A stretch of DNA of 64,000 nucleotides from Treponema sp. (GTDB taxonomy: Bacteria; Spirochaetota; Spirochaetia; Treponematales; Treponemataceae), in assembly GCA_017470605.1 (NCBI GenBank), contig JAFUYH010000043.1, positions 1-64,000 of the forward strand. Direction: 5' to 3'. A model generated the notes under the pieces. The model searched no databases, was not told the DNA's origin, and was given only the letters and a program-made list of their open reading frames with translations. The translations under genes were made by a program, and so were the position numbers. Position 1 is the first letter of the stretch, and every line of letters starts with the position of its first letter. This document shows positions 35,359 through 43,283 of this stretch, one piece after another.

Positions 35359-36849
35359 ATGTCAGAAATGGCAGAAGCTATCCGTCAGCTGATTGCTGAA
35401 AAAGGTTATTCAGAAGATTCAGTTAGACAGACAATTGAAAAAGCACTTAAAGCGGCTTACAAAAGAACATACGGCACAGATGAAAATGCCATCGTAAAAT
35501 TCAACGATGATATGTCTGATGTTTCAATCTATTCCCGCAAGGTTGTTATTGACGGTGTTTATGACCCGGTAAAAGAAATTGAACTGGAAGAAGCACGTAA
35601 ACTTGCAGGTGATGAAGTAGAAGAGGGTGATGAAATTGACATCCTTGAAGATCCAAAATCTTTTGACCGCTCTGCCGTTGCAACAGGAAAGCAGACAGCA
35701 CATCAGGGATTAAACGAAACTTATAAAAATTCTCTGATGAATGAATATAAAGACAAGGTTGGTGAAATCATTATCGGTTATCATCAGCGTGAGCGCAATG
35801 GAAACATTTATGTGGACTTGGGAAATGCAGGACGTCTTGAAGGTGTTCTCCCTGTAAAATATCAGTCTAAACTTGAATTCTATGAAAAAGGAGACAGGAT
35901 TAAGGCTCTTATCGTAGATGTAAAACCTACAAATTCTGGAATTCAGCTTGTACTTTCCCGTTCTGATCCTAAACTTGTAAGTTCAATTCTTGAAAAAGAA
36001 GTTCCTGAAATTGCAGACGGAACTGTTGAAATTCAGAAGATTGTCCGCGATGCAGGATACCGCACAAAGATTGCTGTTTATTCTAAGCGCGAAGAAGTTG
36101 ACCCTGTAGGTGCCTGTGTAGGTCTTAAAGGTGTGCGTATTCAGAATGTAATCCGCGAACTTTTGAATGAAAAAATTGATGTACTTAAATGGGATCCTGA
36201 TCCAACTGTATTTATTAAAAATGCGCTTTCTCCTGCTCAGGTTGAACGCGTTGTAATTATGGATGCAGAAAAGCGTCAGGCTCTTGCAATTGTAGAAGAT
36301 TCCCAGTTCTCTCTCGCAATCGGTCGTCAGGGGCAGAATGTTCGCCTTGCAAACCGTCTTTGTGACTGGAATATTGACGTTAAGACTGTTGAACAGGCTG
36401 AAGAAATTGACTTCTCTACTGTTAATACAGTACAGAATGCACGTAACCTCTTTAGTGATGAAGAGCAGGAAGAATATGCTGAAATTACTACAGTTGCAGA
36501 ACTTCCTGGAGTTGATGCAGAAATTGCAGAAATCCTCAAAGAGAATGGAATTGAAGAGATTCAGGACTTTGTTGAAGCCTACGACAACGCCTCAATCAAC
36601 ATTGAAGGTGTTTCAAAAGAAGCCCTGGATAAGATTAATGAACTTATCAATGAAAATGTAGAGTTTGTTGAAGATGATTCAAATTCTGCAGAAGAAAATG
36701 CTGAAGAACAGGAAAATTCTGAACAGGAAGAAAGCCATGCAGATGAGGCTGAAGAAGAATATTTCTGTCCTGAATGCGGTGCAAAAATCACACTTGATAT
36801 GACAAAGTGTCCTAAGTGTGGTTGTGAATTTGAATTCGCAGATGAGTAA
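35359..36849 (+). CDS. nusA: Transcription factor NusA with C-terminal zinc ribbon
   Basis: A 496-residue NusA, which binds RNA polymerase and controls pausing, termination and antitermination. The RNAP-binding N-domain (about 1-130), an S1 domain (NGNIYVDLGNAGRLEGVLP) and KH1/KH2 (GACVGLKGVRI and SLAIGRQGQNVRLA) are present. A helix-hairpin-helix part follows (ELPGVDAEIAEILKENGI). The end is unusual: an acidic stretch (about 435-465) leads to a zinc ribbon with FCPECG and KCPKCGC near 469-490. The ATG at 35359 is preferred for its AGGGGG site. It follows rimP by 18 bases. Confidence 0.95.
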   Translation: MSEMAEAIRQLIAEKGYSEDSVRQTIEKALKAAYKRTYGTDENAIVKFNDDMSDVSIYSRKVVIDGVYDPVKEIELEEARKLAGDEVEEGDEIDILEDPKSFDRSAVATGKQTAHQGLNETYKNSLMNEYKDKVGEIIIGYHQRERNGNIYVDLGNAGRLEGVLPVKYQSKLEFYEKGDRIKALIVDVKPTNSGIQLVLSRSDPKLVSSILEKEVPEIADGTVEIQKIVRDAGYRTKIAVYSKREEVDPVGACVGLKGVRIQNVIRELLNEKIDVLKWDPDPTVFIKNALSPAQVERVVIMDAEKRQALAIVEDSQFSLAIGRQGQNVRLANRLCDWNIDVKTVEQAEEIDFSTVNTVQNARNLFSDEEQEEYAEITTVAELPGVDAEIAEILKENGIEEIQDFVEAYDNASINIEGVSKEALDKINELINENVEFVEDDSNSAEENAEEQENSEQEESHADEAEEEYFCPECGAKITLDMTKCPKCGCEFEFADE

Positions 36850-36882
36850 TGTAGTGTAAAATAGGAAGGTATAAGGTTATAT

Positions 36883-39528
36883 ATGGCAGAAGAAAATGAG
36901 AAAAAGCCCGGATTTGTAGTTCACAAAAAGCAGCAGGATTCAGCTCCTGCTTCTGCTCCTGAAAAAAAGCGTGTCCTTGTTGTAAAAAAGAAGGCTCCTG
37001 CTCCTCAGGGCAATAATCAGCAGCAAACTCAAAATCAGGCTTCTGCTAATGCAAATGGTTCTCAGAAGCCGCGTGTTGTTGTAAAGAAGGTGGATGCACC
37101 TGCTCCTGCAAAGCAGGAACAGAAAAACGTGCAGCAGAAAACTCAGCAGCAGTCACGACAGGATTCTCGTCCACGTACTTTTGAGTTAAATTCCGCCCGC
37201 CCTAATGTAAAGGCAGGAAATCTTTCTGATAAGCCTCGTCAAGGTGGATATAATCGCGGCGGACAGGGCGGTGGATTCAACCGCGGCGGAAACGGACAGG
37301 GGGGCGGACGTCCTTATGGTCGTGAAGGCGGCGGTTTTAGCGGAACCCAGGCTCGTCAGAGTTATCAGAACCGCGAACGCGACGGACAGAATGGCGGCTT
37401 TAACCGCGGTAATGGCCAGGGCGGCGGTTATAATCGTGGCGGAAACGGTCAGGGTGGCTTTAACCGCGGAAACGGACAGAACGGTGGATTTAACCGAGGT
37501 TCTGGAATGGGCGGTCAGGGAGGCTTTAGAGGTCCTCGTCCAGGAATGGGCTCTGGTGCCGCCGCAGTTCCTCCTGTAGATCAGTCTCGTCAGCCTGCAA
37601 AAAAAGCATTCAAAGGCAAGAAACAGATATATAACCGCAAAGATGAAGAACAGTATGATGACAAGTTCTTTGAACAGAAGAAGAAATCTGATACTCCTGC
37701 AAGTGTAGTTCCAAAAGAAATTGATATTATGGAAACAATTTCTGTTTCAGATCTTGCCCGCAAGATGAATCTTAAGGCAAGTGAAGTTATTGGAAAACTT
37801 ATGGGAATGGGCATGATGGTAACAATCACCCAGTCTATAGATTCAGATACAGCAACTCTTCTTGCTGCAGAATATGGCTGTGAAGTTCACCTTGTAAGTC
37901 TTTATGATGAAACAGTTATTGAAAGTGAAAAAGATGATGGTGTTGAACTTCTTCCTCGTCCTCCAATTGTTACTGTAATGGGACACGTAGACCATGGTAA
38001 GACAAAAACTCTTGATGCTATCCGCCATTCTCATGTTGCAGAAGGCGAAGCCGGTGGTATTACTCAGTCTATTGGTGCTTATTCTGTAAAAACTCCTAAG
38101 GGAACCATTACATTCCTTGATACTCCGGGTCATGAAGCATTCACAATGATGCGTGCCCGCGGTGCTCAGGTAACAGATATTGTTGTGCTTGTAGTTGCAG
38201 CAGATGACGGCGTTATGCCTCAGACTCTTGAAGCTATAAGCCACGCAAAAGACGCAAAGGTTCCGATTATTGTTGCAGTAAACAAGGTTGATAAGCCGGA
38301 GGCAAACCCGGACCGTGTTAAGACTCAGCTTTCTGAACGCGGACTTACACCTGAAGAATGGGGTGGAGACACTCAGTATGTTCATATTTCCGCACTCAGA
38401 AAAGAAGGTATTGACGATTTGCTTGATGCAATTCTTCTTCAGGCAGAAATGCTTGAACTTAAGGCAAACAACCAGTGCCGTGCAGAAGGTAAGATTCTTG
38501 AATCAAGAGTTGACCAGGGACGCGGTGTTGTTTCCACTGTAATCATTCAGCGTGGTACCCTGCATCAGGGAGATCCTTTTGTTGCCGGTATCTATTCTGG
38601 ACGTGTTCGTGCCATGTTTGATGACCGCGGAAAGAGAATTCAGGAAGCAGGCCCTTCTATTCCGGTAGAAGTTCTTGGTATTGAAGAAATGCCTAATGCA
38701 GGTGATCCTTTCCAGGTAACAGAAAGCGAAAAGGATGCCCGTGCAATTTCTGCAAAACGTCAGGAACTCAAACGCTTTGAAGAAGCCCGTGCCGTTAAGA
38801 AGGTAACTCTTGAAAACTTCAACGAGTCTATTAAAGACAGCGAGATGAAGGAACTTAAGGTTATCATCAAGGCTGACTTGCAGGGGTCTGCAGAAGCTCT
38901 CAAATCTTCTCTGGAAAAACTTTCTACCCGCGAAATCCGTCTTTCTGTCATTCATTCAAGTGCCGGTGCTATTAATGAATCGGATGTTACCCTTGCGGCA
39001 GCAGATTCAAATGCAATCATCATCGGATTCAATGTTCGTCCTACTCCTAAGGCAAAGGTTCTTGCCGACCAGGAACGTGTTGAAATCAGAAAATATAACA
39101 TCATCTATAAGTGTGTCGAAGAAATTCAGGCCGCTATGGAAGGTATGCTGCAGCCAGATACAAAAGAAGAAGTTATCGGTATGGTTGAAGTTCGCGATAC
39201 ATTCAAGGTTCCAAAGGTTGGCGTTATTGCCGGTTGTTCGGTTTCCGAAGGTATTGTTCGCAGAACAGCCAGCGTAAACCTTGTTCGCGATGGAATCGTT
39301 ATCTTTACAGGAAAGATTTCTTCCCTCAAGCGCTTTAAGGATGACGTTAAGGAAGTTTCTGTTGGTTATGAATGTGGTATTGGCCTTGAAAACTGGCAGG
39401 ATATTCAGATTGGTGACCGCCTTGAAGTATTTGAAATTGTTGAAGTTGCAAAGAAACTTGGAAAAACTCTTGCAGAAGAGCAGGCAGAAATTGAAAAACG
39501 CAACGTTACTGGCGATGCTGCAGAATAG
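36883..39528 (+). CDS. infB: Translation initiation factor IF-2
   Basis: An 881-residue IF2, the GTPase that brings fMet-tRNA to the 30S start site and promotes subunit joining. GTPase boxes are GHVDHGKTKTLD (about 367), DTPGHEAF and NKVDKPE; domains II, III and the fMet-binding C2 domain follow to the end. The first 270 residues are unusual: Lys/Ala/Pro/Gln-rich up to about 100, then a Gly-Arg-Asn-Phe-rich tract (about 115-240) built of GGxNRGG-like words such as GGFNRGGNGQGGG, resembling RGG RNA-binding tails. It follows nusA by 33 bases and precedes rbfA by eight. Confidence 0.96.
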   Translation: MAEENEKKPGFVVHKKQQDSAPASAPEKKRVLVVKKKAPAPQGNNQQQTQNQASANANGSQKPRVVVKKVDAPAPAKQEQKNVQQKTQQQSRQDSRPRTFELNSARPNVKAGNLSDKPRQGGYNRGGQGGGFNRGGNGQGGGRPYGREGGGFSGTQARQSYQNRERDGQNGGFNRGNGQGGGYNRGGNGQGGFNRGNGQNGGFNRGSGMGGQGGFRGPRPGMGSGAAAVPPVDQSRQPAKKAFKGKKQIYNRKDEEQYDDKFFEQKKKSDTPASVVPKEIDIMETISVSDLARKMNLKASEVIGKLMGMGMMVTITQSIDSDTATLLAAEYGCEVHLVSLYDETVIESEKDDGVELLPRPPIVTVMGHVDHGKTKTLDAIRHSHVAEGEAGGITQSIGAYSVKTPKGTITFLDTPGHEAFTMMRARGAQVTDIVVLVVAADDGVMPQTLEAISHAKDAKVPIIVAVNKVDKPEANPDRVKTQLSERGLTPEEWGGDTQYVHISALRKEGIDDLLDAILLQAEMLELKANNQCRAEGKILESRVDQGRGVVSTVIIQRGTLHQGDPFVAGIYSGRVRAMFDDRGKRIQEAGPSIPVEVLGIEEMPNAGDPFQVTESEKDARAISAKRQELKRFEEARAVKKVTLENFNESIKDSEMKELKVIIKADLQGSAEALKSSLEKLSTREIRLSVIHSSAGAINESDVTLAAADSNAIIIGFNVRPTPKAKVLADQERVEIRKYNIIYKCVEEIQAAMEGMLQPDTKEEVIGMVEVRDTFKVPKVGVIAGCSVSEGIVRRTASVNLVRDGIVIFTGKISSLKRFKDDVKEVSVGYECGIGLENWQDIQIGDRLEVFEIVEVAKKLGKTLAEEQAEIEKRNVTGDAAE

Positions 39529-39536
39529 GAGTTGTA

Positions 39537-39947
39537 ATGGGACAGTACAGATTGCAGCGTCTTAATGACCAGCTGCGTGATGAAATTTCAAAACTGATTC
39601 TCCATGGTGATGTAAAAGATCCCCGTGTTTCAACTTTTCTTAGTATTAACCGTGTGGAAGTTACATCAGACCTTGCTTATGCAAAGGTTTATGTTTCTTC
39701 TTTTCTTCCAGATAACCAGCTGCGTAAGGGGGTTAATGGCCTTAATGCTGCAGGTGGCTTTATTCAGAGGGAAATTGCCCAGAAATTAAGAATCCGTCAG
39801 TTTCCAAAATTGCAGTTTCTTGTAGATGTAGGAATGAAAGAAGGCTTTGCCATGGTTCAGAAGTTAAATGAACTTGAGCGTGAAGAAAAGGAAAGAAATT
39901 CTGAAGGAACTTCTTCTGAGAAAACAGACGATTCCGCTGATAATTAA
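39537..39947 (+). CDS. rbfA: Ribosome-binding factor A
   Basis: A 136-residue RbfA, a KH-fold factor that binds the 30S subunit during 16S 5' end maturation and is needed in the cold. The N-terminus RLQRLNDQLRDEISKLI and the DPRVSTFLSINRVEVTSDLAYAKVYVS core are typical. The last 20 residues are acidic and Ser-rich, probably disordered. ATG follows AGGAG. It ends the rimP operon and shares a TTAA double stop with truB, which in many bacteria follows rbfA on the same strand but is inverted here. Confidence 0.94.
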   Translation: MGQYRLQRLNDQLRDEISKLILHGDVKDPRVSTFLSINRVEVTSDLAYAKVYVSSFLPDNQLRKGVNGLNAAGGFIQREIAQKLRIRQFPKLQFLVDVGMKEGFAMVQKLNELEREEKERNSEGTSSEKTDDSADN

Positions 39948-40951
39948 TTTATAACAAATTTATAGGAAACTTTTCCTTCTAAATTTTTGTAAATCAGTCC
40001 GATAAAACATCCGTCCTGTGTAAAAACTGCGGCGGATGTTTCATTTAACAGCGTATGAAGTTTTTTATCAAAATTTGCACTTCTTAGGGCTTTTCCGTTT
40101 TTGAAATCATTTTCTGCCTGAATGCTGTTTGTATGAATAATATCAAAACCGCACATTTTTGCACTTGCTTCATCTAATGGAATCTGTTTTTTATGGATTT
40201 CTTCTTTTAATTCTATTTCAAGCGGGTCAGATGACCAGTCTTTTTTTTCATTAAAGTCTGGCGGATTTTTTGAATTATTAATTGCTGCCTGTATATTAAA
40301 GGCTGGAAGCTGACTGAAGCCAGCGGCATTTTCAATGGAAAAATTTCCGACTTTTGTTCTGTAGAGCCCGGACAAATGCGCAGAACTACCGCAGAATTCT
40401 GCAATATCTCTTGCAAGGCTTCTTATATATGTACCTTTAGAAACTGTAAATACAATGTGTGCGTATTGAACTTTTTTTTCATCAGTAAGCTGCAAATCTT
40501 TTATTTCTGCTTTGTAGACAGTTACAGGCCTTTCCGGTAGTTCTTCTTTTTTTCCGCTGCGTGCAAGGTCACTGGCTCTTTGTCCGTTTACGTGAATTGC
40601 ACTGAATGCTGGCGGTCTTTGCATTATAGTTCCCTTAAAATGTTTTAGGGCCTCTTCCAGAGCCTTTACGGAAGGTAAGGGGGAGGTTTTTATTATATTT
40701 CCAGTGTATTCAAGTGTGTCTGTTTCTTTCCCAAAACAGATTACTGCTTCATAGGTTTTATCAAATTCTGTTATGTTTCCTGCAAGGCGGGTAAGGCGGC
40801 CTGTGCATACCACTAAAAGCCCCTGTGCAAAACTGTCCAGGGTACCTGTGTGTCCTACTTTTGATGTAGCTAATGCTTTTTTTACGCTGTTGAGTGAAGA
40901 AAAAGATGTAGGCCCGGGCTTTTTTGCAAGAAGAATAATTGAATCATTCAT
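39944..40951 (-). CDS. truB: tRNA pseudouridine-55 synthase
   Basis: A 335-residue TruB, which makes pseudouridine 55 in the T-arm of nearly all tRNAs. The catalytic Asp is in GHTGTLDSFAQGLL (Asp39), with the typical KPGPTSFSSL before it and YEAVICFG after. RPPAFSAIHVNGQRASDLAR and SKGTYIRSLARD also match. The C-terminal 90 residues are a longer, less conserved tail. An extended -10 lies seven bases before the ATG, without a ribosome site. The two tRNA-Gly genes here carry C at position 55 and could not be substrates. It shares its stop with rbfA. Confidence 0.94.
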   Translation of the reverse strand: MNDSIILLAKKPGPTSFSSLNSVKKALATSKVGHTGTLDSFAQGLLVVCTGRLTRLAGNITEFDKTYEAVICFGKETDTLEYTGNIIKTSPLPSVKALEEALKHFKGTIMQRPPAFSAIHVNGQRASDLARSGKKEELPERPVTVYKAEIKDLQLTDEKKVQYAHIVFTVSKGTYIRSLARDIAEFCGSSAHLSGLYRTKVGNFSIENAAGFSQLPAFNIQAAINNSKNPPDFNEKKDWSSDPLEIELKEEIHKKQIPLDEASAKMCGFDIIHTNSIQAENDFKNGKALRSANFDKKLHTLLNETSAAVFTQDGCFIGLIYKNLEGKVSYKFVIN

Positions 40952-40958
40952 AAAAAGT

Positions 40959-40967
40959 ATTATAGCA
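40959..40967 (-). promoter_or_regulatory. Extended -10 just before truB
   Basis: Minus-strand TGCTATAAT fits an extended -10; seven bases separate it from the ATG. No ribosome site lies between. It overlaps the intergenic gap after the upstream gene, so truB may have its own leaderless-type transcript. Confidence 0.55.
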
Positions 40968-40971
40968 GATT

Positions 40972-41904
40972 TTAGATAAACAAAGTAGAAGTTGCTTTTT
41001 CATAAAGGAACCTAAGGTCTTCTTCCTGCATTGTTGTATACTTAAAATCTACGCACGAAAGGTTTCCGTCTGTACTTCTGTAAATCTTATTTACAATTCC
41101 TGTAACGAATATATCTCTGGTAAGAATAGGGCCTTTTTTTATAGAAAAAATCAGTTTAATGCCATATTCTTCGTTTTTAAAGAATGTGCAGGCCTTGCTG
41201 GTCATTCCAAGAACAAGCCTTTCATGGTCAACAAAAAGGATGGAAGGTTCTTCCGGCCTGTCCTGCATTGCTTCTACTCGTTCTGCTTTAGGCTCCGTCA
41301 GATATTTGCATACAGGAACCAGCTGGATGCCGTTTCCTGCATTCTTTTCAATTTTAGCTTCTTCTACAAATGATTCAAGCAGTGCCTTTGCTGATTTCTG
41401 ATTTTCAAGGGGAATTATTTTCCATGCAGGACGAACAAAGAGTTCCAGCCCTGTGTCTGGAATACATTTTATATTCAGTTCTTTTTTCGTTTTACATTCA
41501 AAATAGATTAAGGCAGAAAAGTCATATTTTTTTTCTTCTACAGTGTCTAGAATTCTGTCTATAACTGGTGGAATGGAAATAACAAGTCCTTCTTCTTCAT
41601 CCCTGACTTTAGAAATAAAGTAGAGCCCGACACGATTGAAATAAAATTCAACTTTTACATTTTTATTTGCAAATTTTTTTATGGCTTGAGGAGGATTTTC
41701 CAGTACAATTTCACCCTTATGAGAAATCTGAACCTGTTCGCCTTTTATTGCAACTGGAAAAATCTGAGAGGTAAGGGAATGGATTATTTCATCACTGTTC
41801 AGGCTGTCTTCTATAGGTGTAAGTGTTACCGGCACATTTCCATCTGTAAGGTACTGAACTACCAGAGTCCGCTCTATTCCTGTAAGTGATTTCTGTTCCA
41901 TCAT
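40972..41904 (-). CDS. Unknown two-domain protein, spirochaete-type
   Basis: A 310-residue cytoplasmic-looking protein. The N-terminal 150 residues have alternating strands (VNVEFYFNRVGLYFISKV-like pattern), and the C-terminal part (about 210-300) is beta-rich, with RPEEPSILFVDHERLVLGMTSKACTF. This layout recalls PilZ-like c-di-GMP receptors, but the RxxxR and (D/N)xSxxG signatures were not found, so that assignment is not made. The ATG at 41904 overlaps the stop of the upstream lipoprotein (ATGA) and has AGGTGG before it, so the pair is coupled. truB follows 20 bases later. Confidence 0.6.
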   Translation of the reverse strand: MMEQKSLTGIERTLVVQYLTDGNVPVTLTPIEDSLNSDEIIHSLTSQIFPVAIKGEQVQISHKGEIVLENPPQAIKKFANKNVKVEFYFNRVGLYFISKVRDEEEGLVISIPPVIDRILDTVEEKKYDFSALIYFECKTKKELNIKCIPDTGLELFVRPAWKIIPLENQKSAKALLESFVEEAKIEKNAGNGIQLVPVCKYLTEPKAERVEAMQDRPEEPSILFVDHERLVLGMTSKACTFFKNEEYGIKLIFSIKKGPILTRDIFVTGIVNKIYRSTDGNLSCVDFKYTTMQEEDLRFLYEKATSTLFI

Positions 41905-42578
41905 AATTTTTCCCACCTGTCTATTAAAATCTGATTAATCAGATTGTTTCTGTTCAAATATAATGTTACATCAACTATGCCTTGTTTGCAATAAAAACGA
42001 ACTGGAACCTGAGTAATTTCTTCACCTATAAAGGGTTCTCCTAAGAGCCAGTATGTAAAAAGTTCTTCCTTTTTTCCTTCAGTTTCATCTTTTGTTTTTT
42101 TTGCAGGAAAGTCTTCTGAAAAATTTTTATTCCATCCCTCTATAAAATCATTTCTGAAAAATACCAGATTAAAAATGTATGATGAATCAAAAGACGTTTG
42201 CTGATTGTAAAAATCTGACGAAAGGGATTTGCAAAACTTTTGAACAGCCTCTTTTGTCTGAAAACTTAAAAGTCTTGTATCAAGACTGCCAAAATCAGGA
42301 AATTCAGGAAATACGGAATTCTGTTTTGCTCTGTTAAGCTTTGCTATTGTATGATTCAATTTTATATTTTTATCATAAATTTCTTTATCTGCACTTATAT
42401 CTTCATCCAGCCTGCTGCCTTCCAGGGCTCTTGTCCATGAAACCTGAGATTCCCTGTCCTTTATGATTTCCTTTATTGTATCCACATCAGAATATGATAA
42501 TTTAGTGTTTCCAGCATTTGAACAGGAAGCCAGGAGGAGAGGAATTGTCAGTAATAGTGCAAAGTGACTTTTTTTCAT
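41901..42578 (-). CDS. Lipoprotein of unknown function
   Basis: A 225-residue predicted lipoprotein (lipobox LLASC, Cys19). The mature part begins with an acidic helical stretch and continues mixed alpha/beta; the last 50 residues (FIGEEITQVPVRFYCKQGIVDVTLYLNRNNLINQILIDRWEKL in parts) look like strands of a small sandwich. No family is recognised. The ATG at 42578 is chosen for the signal peptide. No ribosome site is clear; ATGACG, 17 bases and TAAAAT lie upstream with 11 bases to the ATG, so its leader would be very short. It is coupled to the next gene by an ATGA overlap. Confidence 0.65.
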   Translation of the reverse strand: MKKSHFALLLTIPLLLASCSNAGNTKLSYSDVDTIKEIIKDRESQVSWTRALEGSRLDEDISADKEIYDKNIKLNHTIAKLNRAKQNSVFPEFPDFGSLDTRLLSFQTKEAVQKFCKSLSSDFYNQQTSFDSSYIFNLVFFRNDFIEGWNKNFSEDFPAKKTKDETEGKKEELFTYWLLGEPFIGEEITQVPVRFYCKQGIVDVTLYLNRNNLINQILIDRWEKL

Positions 42579-42669
42579 ATTGGAGTTAAATTTTAACATA
42601 AAATCATTTTATCGTCATTAGCAGAAAATCAAAAAAATGAAAAAAAATTAATTTTTTTTAGAAAATCTG

Positions 42670-42698
42670 TTGACATAAATTAATATAAATGGTATAAA
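42670..42698 (+). promoter_or_regulatory. Promoter of tRNA-Val
   Basis: Perfect TTGACA (42670-42675), 17 bases, TATAAA (42693-42698). Start would be about ten bases before the mature tRNA. Confidence 0.8.
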
Positions 42699-42714
42699 TT
42701 AAACATCAACTGAC

Positions 42715-42788
42715 GGGCAGTTAGCTCAGCTGGTACGAGCGTCTGGTTTACACCCAGAATGTCGGGAGTTCGATCCTCTCACTGCCCA
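42715..42788 (+). tRNA. tRNA-Val (anticodon UAC)
   Basis: A complete cloverleaf of 74 bases. The acceptor GGGCAGT pairs with ACTGCCC, and the anticodon stem TCTGG/CCAGA encloses TTTACAC, giving anticodon UAC (valine, GUA and probably other GUN codons). The T-arm is GGGAG/TTCGATC/CTCTC-like. CCA is not encoded. Its 3' 30 bases are repeated twice downstream (see the repeat at 42761-43275). Confidence 0.95.
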
Positions 42789-43275
42789 CTTTAAAGCACT
42801 TCGTTAAGAAGTGCTTTTTTTATGTCTTGTTTTACTTTACGGAACTCCTGCCATTCTTGCAGACCTCACTCGCTGCCGCTCGTTCGCGCCTTTATGGCGG
42901 ATAATCCTAAAATATTGCTGACGCAATATTTTTTAACGGATTTCCGATTGTAGGCGTGTCGGGAGTTCGATCCTCTCACTGCCCACTTCAAAGCACTTCG
43001 TTTAGAAGTGCTTTTTTTATGTCTTGATTTACTTTACGGAACTCTTGCCATTCTTGCAGACCTCACTCGCTGCCGCTCGTTCGCGCCCCTTATAGTGGAT
43101 AATCCTAAAATATTGCTGGCGCAATATTTTTTAACGGATTTCCGATTGTAGGCGTGTCGGGAGTTCGATCCTCTCACTGCCCACTTCAAAGCACTTCGTT
43201 AAGAAGTGCTTTTTTTATGTCTTGATTTACTTTACGGAACTCCTGCCATTCTTGCAGACCTCACTCGCTGCCGCT
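42761..43275. repeat. Tandem repeat of the tRNA-Val 3' end plus terminator
   Basis: GTCGGGAGTTCGATCCTCTC begins at 42761 (within the tRNA), 42958 and 43156, a period of 197-198. Each copy holds the tRNA T-arm and 3' acceptor strand and the AAAGCACTTC terminator hairpin. Each full period also holds a second palindrome AATATTGC/GCAATATT; the third copy is cut at about 43275. Copies are nearly identical. No other gene lies in this 495-base gap. The extra copies lack the 5' half, so they are not tRNA genes. Confidence 0.9.
42793..42822 (+). terminator. tRNA-Val terminator
   Basis: Arms AAAGCACTTC (42793-42802) and GAAGTGCTTT (42808-42817), then T-run. The same hairpin is present after each of the two tRNA 3'-end copies downstream. 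Confidence 0.85.
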
Positions 43276-43283
43276 ATTAGGAG

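Noticed and set aside
40972..41904. PilZ-domain c-di-GMP receptor
   Set aside because: The RxxxR and (D/N)xSxxG residues could not be found.
42958..43185. Second and third tRNA-Val genes
   Set aside because: Only the T-arm and 3' strand are present; the D-arm, anticodon arm and 5' acceptor are absent.
42715..43283. Integrated genetic element at tRNA-Val
   Set aside because: No integrase or cargo gene lies between the copies; only the site-like repeats remain, so it is kept as a finding, not as an element.
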